The notes: generated by a model from the sequence alone, not told the origin. A stretch of DNA of 64,000 bases from Natronospira bacteriovora (GCF_030848495.1 NZ_JAVDDT010000001.1:496001-560000), one strand, 5' to 3'. Numbered from the stretch's first letter, positions 8,240 to 17,191 are shown. A program made the numbers and translations.

Positions 8240-10619
8240 CACGACTTTCCAGATAGACCCTCAAATCAGCCAGTGGCATGGGTCGGGCCAGGAGATAGCC
8301 CTGGGCCATCTCACAACCCAGTGCCTTGAGATAGTCCAGCTGCTGTTTCTCTTCCACGCCCTCGGCCACCACCTGAATCTGCAGGTCGTGGGCAAGGGAG
8401 ACGATGGCCCGGGTCAACAGGGCGTCGTCTTCATCCCTGTCGATGTCCCGGACAAACTCCCGATCCACTTTCAGGGCATGCACGTTCAGTCGACGCAGAT
8501 AACTCAGGGCAGAATACCCGGTGCCGAAATCGTCGATGACCAGATTCACCCCCCGGCTTGCCAGATCCGCCAACAGTCGACGGGTGTGGATGTATTCCTC
8601 AAGGAAAAGACGTTCAGTCAGCTCGAGCTGCAGGGCCGACCCCGGCAGGCCGCTGGCCCGCAGCTCGCGCTCGACCATCCCCATGAAATCCTCCTCCAGC
8701 AGCTGCCTGGACGAGATATTCACGGCCATGTGCAGCCCGGCCATGCCCTCCATGCGGCGGAGGGTGGCCAGATCCTCCAGAGCGGTGGCAAGGACCCACT
8801 CGCCGATGGGGACAATCAGGCCGTTTTCTTCCGACAGGGCAATGAACTCCTCGGGAGACACCAGGCCCCGCTCCGGATGATCCCAGCGGATGAGAGCTTC
8901 CAGGCCCACCACCTGGCCACTGTCCAGTGCGATGATGGGTTGATAGTGCAAGGCGAACTGTCCCAGCGCCAGCGCCTGGCGCAAGTCGCTCTCAAGCGTC
9001 AGCCGATGCTGGGTTTCCCGCCCCAGCTCCGCCTGGTAGAAACGCAGGGTATTCTTGTGTGCCTTCTTGGCGGCATACAGCGCCGTATCCGCGGCCTGGA
9101 GCAGTTCCCGAGCCGTGCCACCCACCTGCGAGGAAAGCGCCACCCCGGCGGTAGCCGAGAGATAGAAGGTCTCCCCCTCCAGTGCCAGGGGTTCACGCAA
9201 TTCAGCCAGTACCCCTTCAAGTCGCCGGGACAGCACCACGGCTTCGGCGGCCCGCGGGATCACAATCAGAAACTCATCACTGCCAAAGCGGGCCAGCACC
9301 CATTCCGGATCACACAATCGCCGAAGCCGGTTGGCCACGGCGGTCAGCACCCGATCTCCGATTTCATGCCCGAGGCTGTCATTGATGTACTTGAAATTGT
9401 CGATGTCCAGGAAGACCAGCGCGGTGGTATGGCCGTCGTCACTGCCCCCTATTTCACGGCTCAGGTGCTCATAGGCCAGAACCCGGTTGGGCAGCTCGGT
9501 GAGGGTGTCGAAATGGGTATGAAAGTCCAGACGCTCCTGGACGGTGCGCAGCTGGGTAGTGTCTTCGATGAGGGCAATGAAATAGGGCCGCCCACCGTCA
9601 CTGACGGCCTTGAGGGAAGTCCAGGCCCAGCGATAGTGACCGTCTTCGCGGCGGAAGCGGATTTCACCCTGCCAGCTCCCGCCATCCTTCATGGCCTGCC
9701 AGGGATCACCGGCTTCTGGCGGCACACTGACGCGGCGGCGAAGACAGCCCCCTTCCTCGAACGCCGGCTGACCGATCAGTTGCTCCGGGCTGCAGGCACT
9801 GAACTCGAGAAAACGCGGGTTGGCGTATTCCACCACACCATCCCCCTTGATGATCAGCACGCCTGCCGGTGACTGCTCCAGTGCCCGGGCCAGCAGATCA
9901 CGCTCCCGCTCGACAACTTCCCGCGTCTCCACATCCCGCCGGATACGTTCAACTGCGTGGCCAAAGGCATGGCTCACGGCGTCAAGCTCATCCGGCCGCA
10001 ACCAGCCCCTTGCCGGGCGCTCCAGTCGCGGCTGGATGTTCAGGCGGTTGAGGCGCAGACGCTTGGCAAACGTGGCCAGCGACTGCAGATGGCGAGTGAC
10101 CATGAGATAGAAGGCAGACAGTATGAGCACGGACACGGAGAATGTCTTGAGCCCCTGGGCCACCAGGATCAAAAGGGCACGATCCCAGACGGCCGCGTGG
10201 ATGCCTTCCAGATCGGCAACCACATGCACCTCTCCCAGTGCATGCGTCCGCCCGTCCACACCCGTGTGACGAATGGGAAAGCGGTGATCGATGCGATAGG
10301 GATAATCACGGCTGTCACCGACGGAAAGCAGCAGATCACCTTCCACCCGGATCTGGTGCACATGAGGCAGCTGAAGAATCCCCTGAAGCTGGAGCAGCAC
10401 CTGCTCTTCATCCAGGGCCCACACACTGCGTCCGAGGCTTTCCGCGAAGGTGTACTCCGCCTGTTCCAGACTGCTTTCCAGCCCGGTCACATCCCGACGG
10501 TACTCACTGTAAAGCTGGTAGGCGGTGATCAGCAGCGTGAATACCGAACTGATCAGCAGGATGACCAGCACCACACGCAGGCTGAGTCGACGGTGGCGCA
10601 GCCACCGAGGCAGGCTCAT
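8217..10619 (-). CDS. Membrane sensor PAS-GGDEF-EAL protein, partner of periplasmic binding protein
   Basis: About 800 residues. A membrane segment (about 13-35), a periplasmic domain of about 120 residues, a second membrane segment (about 160-177) and a HAMP-like linker are followed by a PAS domain (about 245-365), GGDEF and EAL. The GGDEF signature is altered to GSDEF (446-450) and lacks a clean RxxD I-site. The EAL domain is intact: EAL (574-576), ELTE, IDDFGTG, LKVDREF and AEGVE. I infer a net phosphodiesterase whose output is set by the periplasmic domain and the coupled binding protein encoded just downstream. The ATG at 10619 follows gagaag; a GTG at 10628 is possible. A run of eight C (G on the coding strand) lies about 40 bases upstream of the start. 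Confidence 0.88.
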   Translation of the reverse strand: MSLPRWLRHRRLSLRVVLVILLISSVFTLLITAYQLYSEYRRDVTGLESSLEQAEYTFAESLGRSVWALDEEQVLLQLQGILQLPHVHQIRVEGDLLLSVGDSRDYPYRIDHRFPIRHTGVDGRTHALGEVHVVADLEGIHAAVWDRALLILVAQGLKTFSVSVLILSAFYLMVTRHLQSLATFAKRLRLNRLNIQPRLERPARGWLRPDELDAVSHAFGHAVERIRRDVETREVVERERDLLARALEQSPAGVLIIKGDGVVEYANPRFLEFSACSPEQLIGQPAFEEGGCLRRRVSVPPEAGDPWQAMKDGGSWQGEIRFRREDGHYRWAWTSLKAVSDGGRPYFIALIEDTTQLRTVQERLDFHTHFDTLTELPNRVLAYEHLSREIGGSDDGHTTALVFLDIDNFKYINDSLGHEIGDRVLTAVANRLRRLCDPEWVLARFGSDEFLIVIPRAAEAVVLSRRLEGVLAELREPLALEGETFYLSATAGVALSSQVGGTARELLQAADTALYAAKKAHKNTLRFYQAELGRETQHRLTLESDLRQALALGQFALHYQPIIALDSGQVVGLEALIRWDHPERGLVSPEEFIALSEENGLIVPIGEWVLATALEDLATLRRMEGMAGLHMAVNISSRQLLEEDFMGMVERELRASGLPGSALQLELTERLFLEEYIHTRRLLADLASRGVNLVIDDFGTGYSALSYLRRLNVHALKVDREFVRDIDRDEDDALLTRAIVSLAHDLQIQVVAEGVEEKQQLDYLKALGCEMAQGYLLARPMPLADLRVYLESRDDHVQLG

Positions 10620-10734
10620 GCTTCTCACCAGAGGCCACTCCCATCACACACGGTGCCACCCCCCCCAATCGCGGCGGATTCCCTGCCCGGCACGCGCTTT
10701 CCTTCAGACTAGCACCCCGTGACCGACATTGCCC

Positions 10735-12807
10735 TCAATCCCGGGCCACCACCTCCGGCAAGCGAATGACCTGGCCCGGTCTGAGACGCTCCATGTCCAC
10801 ATCCGGGTTGTACTGCAGAATCAGCCATTCCGGCACCCCGGACCGACGGGTCAGGCGCCAGAGCGAATCACCCCGCGTCACGGTGTAATCCTCACTGCCC
10901 ACGATGCGGTTGGCACGGAAAAAGGCCTCCTGCACCCGCTCGTGGAAGGCGACACGCCGTTGCTCGTATTCACCGGGTGATACCCGGGCGAAGTCCAGGC
11001 GCAGTCGCTGCCCGGTCACCACGGGCTCACCGAAGGCGAGACCATTGAGATGACGCAGGCGCTGGGTGGGAATATCAAGCCAATCCGCGTGGTGGCCGAG
11101 GGTCTCACCCCATTGCAGGACAATGCGGCCATCGGCGGCGACGGAATGATCGCGGGGATCGGCGGCCAGCTCCGGCTGGGTCTCCACGGGCGTACCCGGC
11201 GCCTCTTCCACCAGGGCCACGGCAGTCTCCACGACGTCTGGGGCGGACGGTGTTGCCGCCACGGTTTCCAGCGCCTCCACGGGCGAATCGTCCTCACCCC
11301 CGGCGGCTGCGATCACGTCTTCCTCCGGACGCAGACGAAGCACTTGCCCCGGGTAGATGTGATCCGTCTGCTCCAGTTCATTGATCGCCCGTAGCGCCGC
11401 AACAGTGGTTCGGAAGCGGGCGGCGATCAGGGAAAGATTGTCGCCACGGCGCACCTCGTAAACCCCATCCTCCGGCATGGTCTCGACCCGCAAGCCCGCC
11501 GTGCGACCAGCCGGAAGCGTGAGACGCTCACCGGCCCGCACCCGGTGGGCGCTGCGCAAGCGGTTGATGCGCACCAGCTCGGCAACGGACGTGCCGTAAC
11601 GATTCGCCACATGGGACAGGGTCTCACCGCGCTGAAGCACGTGATAGCGGTCCGGCTCCTGGCGCGCAAACCGCTGCCCCGCGGGAATCAGGGAAAGCAG
11701 CTCGCTGGGCGCCGGCGAATCCGCATTCGGCGGCAGACGCAAGGCGTATCCCCGCGGCACCAGCTTGCTGCCGTTCCAGACCGAGGACAGGAGCGCCGGA
11801 TTGTGGCGCCTGAGCTCTTCCTCTGAGGTCCCCAACACCTGGGCCAGCTCACTGACGGGCACATAGGCCGGCATCTCGACACCGTTGGGCTGCTGGGCCG
11901 GCTCCAGGCTCAGGGGATCGAAAAAACGCTCGGGGTCAGCGTGAATGTCCAGTGCGGCAAGAAAGGCCGGGTAGAAATTGCGGGAGGCAAAGCCGAAGCG
12001 GCGACCTTCGTACTGTCTGGCGAGGGTCACGATATCGTCGCTCCCCATCACGGAAACCGCCCGCCGTACTCCAGCCGCGCCGTGGTTGTAGGCCGTCAGC
12101 GCCAGTGGCCATGAACCGGTAACCTGGTAGTTGTGGCGCAGCAGCTGGGCGGCCGCCTCGGAGGATCGCCAGGGATCCAGCCGTTCGTCCACCACATGAT
12201 CCACCTGCATGAAACGCTGCCCGGTGCCCCGGGTGAACTGCCACATCCCGGCCGCACCGGCCCGTGAACGGGCGTAGGGGGTAAAGGAGGATTCCACATG
12301 GGGCAAGGCCACCATGCCCTCGGGTACGCCGTGCTCACGCATGACCTCCCGAATCCAGGGATCCCAGCGCCCGGAACGCTCCAGGCCCGCCAGAAAGCGA
12401 TCGCGCTGCCCGAGCTGGAATCGGATACGGTCGGCCGCGGCCCTCAGTTCCGCCGGCCCGGCCTCGTCGCCCCAGAGCGCCCGCAGCTCCCGCGACAGGC
12501 GATCATCCGCCTGTGGATCACGGGCCAGTTCCAGCAGGCCGTCCCGAATGCGACTGCGGGCCTCATCCACCACCCGTGAACGGGTCTGGCTGCCGGCATC
12601 GTCCGGAAAGCGAATGACCTCATAGACCACATCCAGATGGCGGTTGTCGTGCAGCAGACCACCATCGGTTCCAACCTCCGTGTAGATGCGCTGCCAGAAC
12701 CGAACATCGGGCTCGAAGGCTTCCGGACGCGGGAAATCGTCTCGGATATCCGCTCGACCGACCACGGCCAGCAGTAACAGGCTGATCAGGAGGATCATTC
12801 GGGACAT
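10735..12807 (-). CDS. MltD-like membrane-bound lytic transglycosylase with multiple LysM repeats
   Basis: About 690 residues with a hydrophobic N-terminal signal (about 4-20). A region of about 120 residues precedes the SLT transglycosylase domain, whose catalytic Glu is about residue 172 in HVESSF, followed by AGMWQFT and the TAYNHG motif. The C-terminal half carries LysM peptidoglycan-binding repeats: a degenerate one near 315-360, clear ones near 388-430 and 443-488, a divergent one near 565-610 and a clear one near 641-686. Family members such as E. coli MltD are about 450 residues with two LysM, so this is an enlarged version. It cleaves glycan strands to 1,6-anhydro products, which could feed the AmgK/MurU recycling pathway encoded later in the window. 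The start has aaggag eleven bases upstream. Confidence 0.88.
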   Translation of the reverse strand: MSRMILLISLLLLAVVGRADIRDDFPRPEAFEPDVRFWQRIYTEVGTDGGLLHDNRHLDVVYEVIRFPDDAGSQTRSRVVDEARSRIRDGLLELARDPQADDRLSRELRALWGDEAGPAELRAAADRIRFQLGQRDRFLAGLERSGRWDPWIREVMREHGVPEGMVALPHVESSFTPYARSRAGAAGMWQFTRGTGQRFMQVDHVVDERLDPWRSSEAAAQLLRHNYQVTGSWPLALTAYNHGAAGVRRAVSVMGSDDIVTLARQYEGRRFGFASRNFYPAFLAALDIHADPERFFDPLSLEPAQQPNGVEMPAYVPVSELAQVLGTSEEELRRHNPALLSSVWNGSKLVPRGYALRLPPNADSPAPSELLSLIPAGQRFARQEPDRYHVLQRGETLSHVANRYGTSVAELVRINRLRSAHRVRAGERLTLPAGRTAGLRVETMPEDGVYEVRRGDNLSLIAARFRTTVAALRAINELEQTDHIYPGQVLRLRPEEDVIAAAGGEDDSPVEALETVAATPSAPDVVETAVALVEEAPGTPVETQPELAADPRDHSVAADGRIVLQWGETLGHHADWLDIPTQRLRHLNGLAFGEPVVTGQRLRLDFARVSPGEYEQRRVAFHERVQEAFFRANRIVGSEDYTVTRGDSLWRLTRRSGVPEWLILQYNPDVDMERLRPGQVIRLPEVVARD

Positions 12808-13049
12808 TTTTCTGGGCACTCCTTGCGTTCTGTTTGCGGGCACGGTCAACCGGAAGGCAGCGGGAACCGGTCTCGATACTGTGACCATCGGAATACGCCG
12901 ATGACTCGCCCACCGTCAGCGCCAGGCCCCTCCGGGCGCTCTGCGGCTGAAACCATCCCCCGGCCGTCCGGTCGGATAGACCTGCGCAGGCCATCGCGAC
13001 TGCGTTATCCTGAGAGGATATTCAATTTCGACCGAACACAGGAAGCCCT

Positions 13050-14381
13050 ATGCACGCATCACCCCAAATCGCGGGCAGTGACCATCACACGGCCCACGTT
13101 GAGACCGTCTGCGAACGCTTCGATGCCGCCCTCCGACACACCGGGCTCAGTACCGCCATCGTCGGCAGCGGGCGTGTCGGCAAGCGATTCCTTGACGATA
13201 TTGCCTACCCCTTCAAGGTCAACCCGCTGTTCAACTACTGGGTTCCCCTTACCGCCCACCCGGACAGTTATGTGGTGTACCAGAGCGGACAGCGGCCCAG
13301 GCTGCTTTTGCATGCACCTTCGGATTTCTGGCACAAGACGCCGGAATCCCCCAGCGGTACCTGGACCGAGGCCTTCGATATCGAGCTGTTCGACGATGCG
13401 GGCAAGCTGGAAGCGGCCCTGCCCGACGGCGAGGCAACGGCGCTGCTGGCCGAAGATCGGCCGGATGGCCTGACCAAGGCCCGACAGAACCCGGAGGCTC
13501 TGATCAACTTCCTGCATTTCGACCGGGCCTGGAAGACGGATTATGAAAAGGACTGCATGCGCGAAGCCAATCGCCTTGGCGCACTGGCTCACCGAGCGGC
13601 GGAAAAGGCCTTCCGAGAGGGTGCGAGCGAATACGAAATTCATCAGGCCTTCTGCACCGCTTGCGGGCATACCCAGAACGAGCTGCCCTACCCGGCCATC
13701 ATTGCTCTGAACGCCAACGGCTCGACACTGCATTACGACCGCCTCGAGCGTCAGTCCCCCACGCCCCTGCTGTCCTTCCTGATCGATGCGGGGGCTGCCC
13801 ATGCGGGATACGCCTCGGACATTACCCGCAGCTACTCCGCCGCGGACCGGGAGTTTGCCGAACTGATCGAGGCGCTCGACGAACTGCAGCGGACACTGTG
13901 TGACGGTGTGCGCCCGGGTGTGAGTTTCGGAGACCTGCATGACCAGACACACCGTCTTCTCGCCACTGTGCTCGCCGACTGGTCTCTGATCACCGTGTCC
14001 GCGGAGGAAGCCTTCGACAGCGGGCTGACCCGCACCTTCTTCCCCCATGGCCTGGGTCACTTCATCGGCCTGCAGGTACACGATGTGGGCGGCCACATGG
14101 CGGATCACGAAGGCAACCGTGCACCTCCACCCCCGGCCCACCCCTATCTGCGAACCACCCGTGTGCTGGACGAGGGGCACAGCCTGACCGTCGAACCGGG
14201 TCTGTATTTCATCGACAATCTGCTCGACCCGCTGCGGGAAAAGAAGGAGGGTGCCGCCATCAACTGGTCACGGGTGGATCACTTCCGCCCCTATGGCGGT
14301 ATTCGCATCGAGGACGACATCCTGGTCACCGCCAGCGGTCATGAAAACATGACCCGTGACGCCTTCGCCAGTCTGGATTGA
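13050..14381 (+). CDS. pepQ: Xaa-Pro dipeptidase (prolidase) PepQ
   Basis: 443 residues, the same length as E. coli PepQ. The C-terminal pita-bread metallopeptidase domain shows all five metal ligands: Asp246 and Asp257 (DAGAAHAGYASDIT), His337 in HGLGHFIG, Glu382 in VEPGLYF and Glu421 in RIEDD. It is cytosolic and hydrolyses dipeptides with C-terminal proline, completing degradation of imported peptides. The ribosome site aggaa precedes the ATG. The 242 bp gap upstream, shared with the divergent transglycosylase gene, must hold promoters for both, but I see no consensus pair. The DUF4438 lipoprotein gene follows after 24 bases, suggesting co-transcription. Confidence 0.95.
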   Translation: MHASPQIAGSDHHTAHVETVCERFDAALRHTGLSTAIVGSGRVGKRFLDDIAYPFKVNPLFNYWVPLTAHPDSYVVYQSGQRPRLLLHAPSDFWHKTPESPSGTWTEAFDIELFDDAGKLEAALPDGEATALLAEDRPDGLTKARQNPEALINFLHFDRAWKTDYEKDCMREANRLGALAHRAAEKAFREGASEYEIHQAFCTACGHTQNELPYPAIIALNANGSTLHYDRLERQSPTPLLSFLIDAGAAHAGYASDITRSYSAADREFAELIEALDELQRTLCDGVRPGVSFGDLHDQTHRLLATVLADWSLITVSAEEAFDSGLTRTFFPHGLGHFIGLQVHDVGGHMADHEGNRAPPPPAHPYLRTTRVLDEGHSLTVEPGLYFIDNLLDPLREKKEGAAINWSRVDHFRPYGGIRIEDDILVTASGHENMTRDAFASLD

Positions 14382-14405
14382 TCGCAAGTCATCAAGGAGT
14401 TTCCA

Positions 14406-15389
14406 ATGAAAGCACGGCATTCAGTTCGCCACCATCATGTCATCGCCATCGTGGCCGCCGGCGTCCTCATGGGCTGCGGCAGCGAAACGGCCGCCAGCGA
14501 CGTGACACCGCTTGAGATCAACCGTGACCAGCTGGTGGAACAGTCCGTGGTGGGGGCCATCACCCAGCCACACCAGGCCAACCCGCCACTGCGGGTAGCG
14601 CCGGATGGCACGGTGAAGACCCTGCCGGGCACCGGGGGCATTACCTATAACTTTCGTACCGGCGATTCGGCGGTTCACATGGCCGGCGATCATGTGGAAC
14701 CGGCCGTCAGCATCCGTCATGGTGACCCCGGTGATACCGCCAACCATGCGCTCAATGTGCTCAGCCAGATCGGCAACCGGGTACGGATTCTCGACGGTGA
14801 GGCCGCCGGAGCCGAAGGCCGTGTCATCGGCAAGCACGGCGGTATCGAGAATGTCATGGTGGATTTTCCCGGTGCAGTCTATGACGATCTGGTGGTCGGC
14901 GACCGCATGCAGATCCGTGTCATCGGCCTGGGAATGGAAGCGCTTAACGTGGATAACATCCACCTGCGCAACATGAGCCCCGACCTGCTGCACGCCATGA
15001 CCGAACGCGGCATGGGCGTGAATGAGGCCGGCCAGCTGCGCGTGCCGGTGGCGCTGCGCATTCCAGCAAAGATCATGGGGTCCGGTCTGGGTCGCAACCA
15101 TGTGGCCACCGGTGATTACGACATCCAGCTGTTCGACGAAGAAGTGGTGGAACGATACGGCCTGGACCGCCTGCGCTTCGGCGACATCGTGGCCATTACC
15201 GATGCCGACCACAAGTTCGGCCGCATTTATCGGGGTGGCGCCATCAGCATTGGCGTGGTGGTGCACGGGATCAGCCGGGTCGCCGGTCACGGCCCGGGTG
15301 TCACCAGCCTGATCACGTCACCGTCGGGTAACATCGAGCTGGTGGATGATGAGGACATGAACCTGATCAATCTGCTACCCATTCGCTGA
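14406..15389 (+). CDS. DUF4438 family protein with lipoprotein-type signal
   Basis: 327 residues. The N-terminus is a basic stretch, a hydrophobic segment and VLMGC, which resembles a lipobox with Met at -2, so a membrane-anchored periplasmic protein is likely. The rest matches what I know of DUF4438: an early GTGGITYNF segment, the nucleic-acid-independent G-K-H-G turn in VIGKHGGIENVMVDF, and a C-terminal part rich in glycine loops (GRIYRGGAISIGVVVHG, GHGPGVTSLI). Family members are mostly known from thermophilic bacteria and archaea without an export signal; no biochemical function is established to my knowledge. It follows pepQ with an excellent ribosome site (aaggag) and precedes the antiporter gene. 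The family call is from memory of motifs. Confidence 0.7.
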   Translation: MKARHSVRHHHVIAIVAAGVLMGCGSETAASDVTPLEINRDQLVEQSVVGAITQPHQANPPLRVAPDGTVKTLPGTGGITYNFRTGDSAVHMAGDHVEPAVSIRHGDPGDTANHALNVLSQIGNRVRILDGEAAGAEGRVIGKHGGIENVMVDFPGAVYDDLVVGDRMQIRVIGLGMEALNVDNIHLRNMSPDLLHAMTERGMGVNEAGQLRVPVALRIPAKIMGSGLGRNHVATGDYDIQLFDEEVVERYGLDRLRFGDIVAITDADHKFGRIYRGGAISIGVVVHGISRVAGHGPGVTSLITSPSGNIELVDDEDMNLINLLPIR

Positions 15390-15475
15390 ATGCCTGACTC
15401 ATCGACCGCTCACCGGCAACCCCATTGTGGGCTGCCGGCGAGCGCGCGGTGTCCATGTTGCCGGGATTGCCTGAT

Positions 15476-16831
15476 ATGGAATGGTTGAGCCTGCTGCCAC
15501 CCCTGGTGGCCATCGCCGTCGCCATGTGGAAGCGGGAAGTGATCGTGGCTCTGCTGGCGGCGCTGTTCGTGTCGGAATTGCTGCTGGCGGGCTTCAATCC
15601 CGGTGGCGGCTTCACCGGCCTGATTGACCGTACCACGGATGTCTTTGCCAACCCCAACAGCACACGCATACTGCTGTTCAGTCTGCTGGTGGGCGCCCTG
15701 CTCTACTACATCCAGTACTCCGGTGGTGTGGCGGCCGTGGTGCAGATGCTCACACGCGGCGGCTACACCACCAATGCCCGGCGGGCCGGCCTGCTGCCGA
15801 CCTTCACCGGCTTTGCCATCTTCATCGAGACCAACATGAGCATCCTGACTTCGGGCATCATCGCCCGAGGCCTCTTTGACCGCTTCAGGATGAGCCGGGC
15901 CCGCCTGGCCTACATCATCGACTCCACCTGCGCCCCGGTGGCCATCCTCATCCTGCTCAATGGCTGGGGGGCCTACATCCTGGGACTGATCGACGAGTTC
16001 GACTATGAAAGCCCGGTCGCGGTTCTGGTGGCCACCATCCCCCTCAATTTCTATGCCCTGCTCACGCTGGCACTGGTGCTGTACACCGTCCTGACTACCC
16101 GGGTTCACGGCCCCCTGAAAACCGCGGAATCCCGGGGCGAGGAGATCCAGGACCGGGAAGACATCAAGCCCACCCGCGCCCGCTACATGCTGCTGCCGGT
16201 GGGCACCATGATCGGTGGCATTCTCTTCTTTCTCTGGCTCACCGGCGATGGCAGCCTGCTGGCCGGGGCTGGCGCCCAATCCGTGCTGTGGGCGACTGCC
16301 CTGGCCGTGATGGTGGCTTATGTGCTGTTGCGGGTGGACGGAGTGTTTGAACACCGGCGGCTGGTGGAGCTTGGTTTCCAAGGCATGGGGCGGCTCCTGC
16401 CCGTGGTGGCCACCGTGCTGCTGGCACTGGCCTTGGGCAGCAGCATGCGATCCCTGGGTACCGGCGAGTTTGTTGCGGCCATGCTCGGCCCCGCCCTGCC
16501 GGTCTTTCTGCTGGCACCGCTGACCTTTCTCGCAGGCGCCATCATTTCCTTTACCACCGGCACGTCCTGGGGCACCTACGGCATCCTGATCCCCATTGCC
16601 CTGCCCCTGGCCGCTGCCATGGGCGTTCCCCCCGCCCTGGTGCTGGCGGCGGTCATGGGTGGTGGCGTATTCGGCGACCATTGTTCACCCATCTCGGACA
16701 CCACCATCATTTCCTCCCTGGGCGCAGGCTGCGACCACCTGGAGCATGTGCGAACCCAGCTGCCCTATGCGCTGGCGGCCGGGCTCGTGGCCCTGATCGC
16801 TTATGCGCTCATGGGGCTGATCATGACTTGA
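15476..16831 (+). CDS. NhaC family Na+/H+ antiporter
   Basis: About 451 residues and roughly eleven membrane segments. The C-terminal signature is typical of the NhaC superfamily: FTTGTSWGTYGILIPI, then a glycine-rich GGGVFGDHCSPISDTT block, then a helix with CDHLEHVRTQLPY. These inner-membrane proteins exchange cytoplasmic Na+ (or an organic solute) for protons, often in salty or alkaline habitats; some relatives exchange amino acids or organic acids, so the substrate is open. I chose the ATG beginning MEWLSLLPPL because the mature helix starts there; ATG at 15455 and TTG at 15425 are in frame and none has a strong ribosome site. It could be co-transcribed with the DUF4438 gene 86 bases upstream. 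Confidence 0.85.
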   Translation: MEWLSLLPPLVAIAVAMWKREVIVALLAALFVSELLLAGFNPGGGFTGLIDRTTDVFANPNSTRILLFSLLVGALLYYIQYSGGVAAVVQMLTRGGYTTNARRAGLLPTFTGFAIFIETNMSILTSGIIARGLFDRFRMSRARLAYIIDSTCAPVAILILLNGWGAYILGLIDEFDYESPVAVLVATIPLNFYALLTLALVLYTVLTTRVHGPLKTAESRGEEIQDREDIKPTRARYMLLPVGTMIGGILFFLWLTGDGSLLAGAGAQSVLWATALAVMVAYVLLRVDGVFEHRRLVELGFQGMGRLLPVVATVLLALALGSSMRSLGTGEFVAAMLGPALPVFLLAPLTFLAGAIISFTTGTSWGTYGILIPIALPLAAAMGVPPALVLAAVMGGGVFGDHCSPISDTTIISSLGAGCDHLEHVRTQLPYALAAGLVALIAYALMGLIMT

Positions 16832-16861
16832 GGGCAAAAACGGGCTTGGCGGGTTAAAAAG

Positions 16862-17136
16862 GTTCTTCGCGGAAAAGCGGGGAGGAAATTCGGGTGTGGT
16901 TGCCGGGGCGGGTCTTGGTGGCCCTACCCAGAACACGCCGTGAATACGTCCCTGTAGGCTCGAGGGAAACATCCTTGTTTCCCACGGTTCTGGGCAGGGC
17001 CACCAAGACCCTTTCCAGAGCGCTGATTCGTCGGCTTAGTAGGGGCGTGCCCGAAAGCGTAAGGGGAACCACTGCCCGCTCCCACCAAGCCGACGCCCCC
17101 TAACCGCTCGGCACTCCCCGCTTTTCCGCGAAGAAC
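16862..17136. repeat. 275 bp non-coding element with 22 bp terminal inverted repeats
   Basis: Bases 16862-16883 (starting gttcttcgcgg) are the exact reverse complement of 17115-17136. Inside, 16910-16934 pairs with 17011-16987 at 24 of 25 positions, enclosing a small perfect hairpin (gggaaaca / tgtttccc). A third stem joins 17029-17037 to 17087-17095. The segment tgaatacgtccctgtaggctc resembles a short repeat I remember as scattered in many marine gammaproteobacteria. No convincing reading frame occupies the element. It fills the gap between the converging antiporter and OmpA-like genes. It could be a small non-autonomous transposable element, a composite of intergenic repeats or a structured RNA; nothing here decides between these. 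Confidence 0.75.
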
Positions 17137-17166
17137 AAAAAAAGGGCCCTCGTGGGCCCCTTTTTC
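17137..17166 (-). terminator. Rho-independent terminator, probably bidirectional
   Basis: GGGCCC, a four-base loop and GGGCCC, flanked by A-runs on the left and T-runs on the right, give a strong hairpin with a U-tract on either strand. On the minus strand it ends the OmpA-like lipoprotein transcript; on the plus strand it could end the antiporter transcript. Confidence 0.85.
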
Positions 17167-17191
17167 CTTGCATGCGGAATAGCGCCGATGA

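Noticed and set aside
15410-16681. A 423-codon antisense frame over the antiporter gene
   Set aside because: Composition is rich in Gln, His and Gly without any fold pattern; the plus-strand NhaC match is unambiguous.
16862-17136. An integron attC site
   Set aside because: It lacks recognisable R and L box core sites and no integrase or cassette array is nearby.
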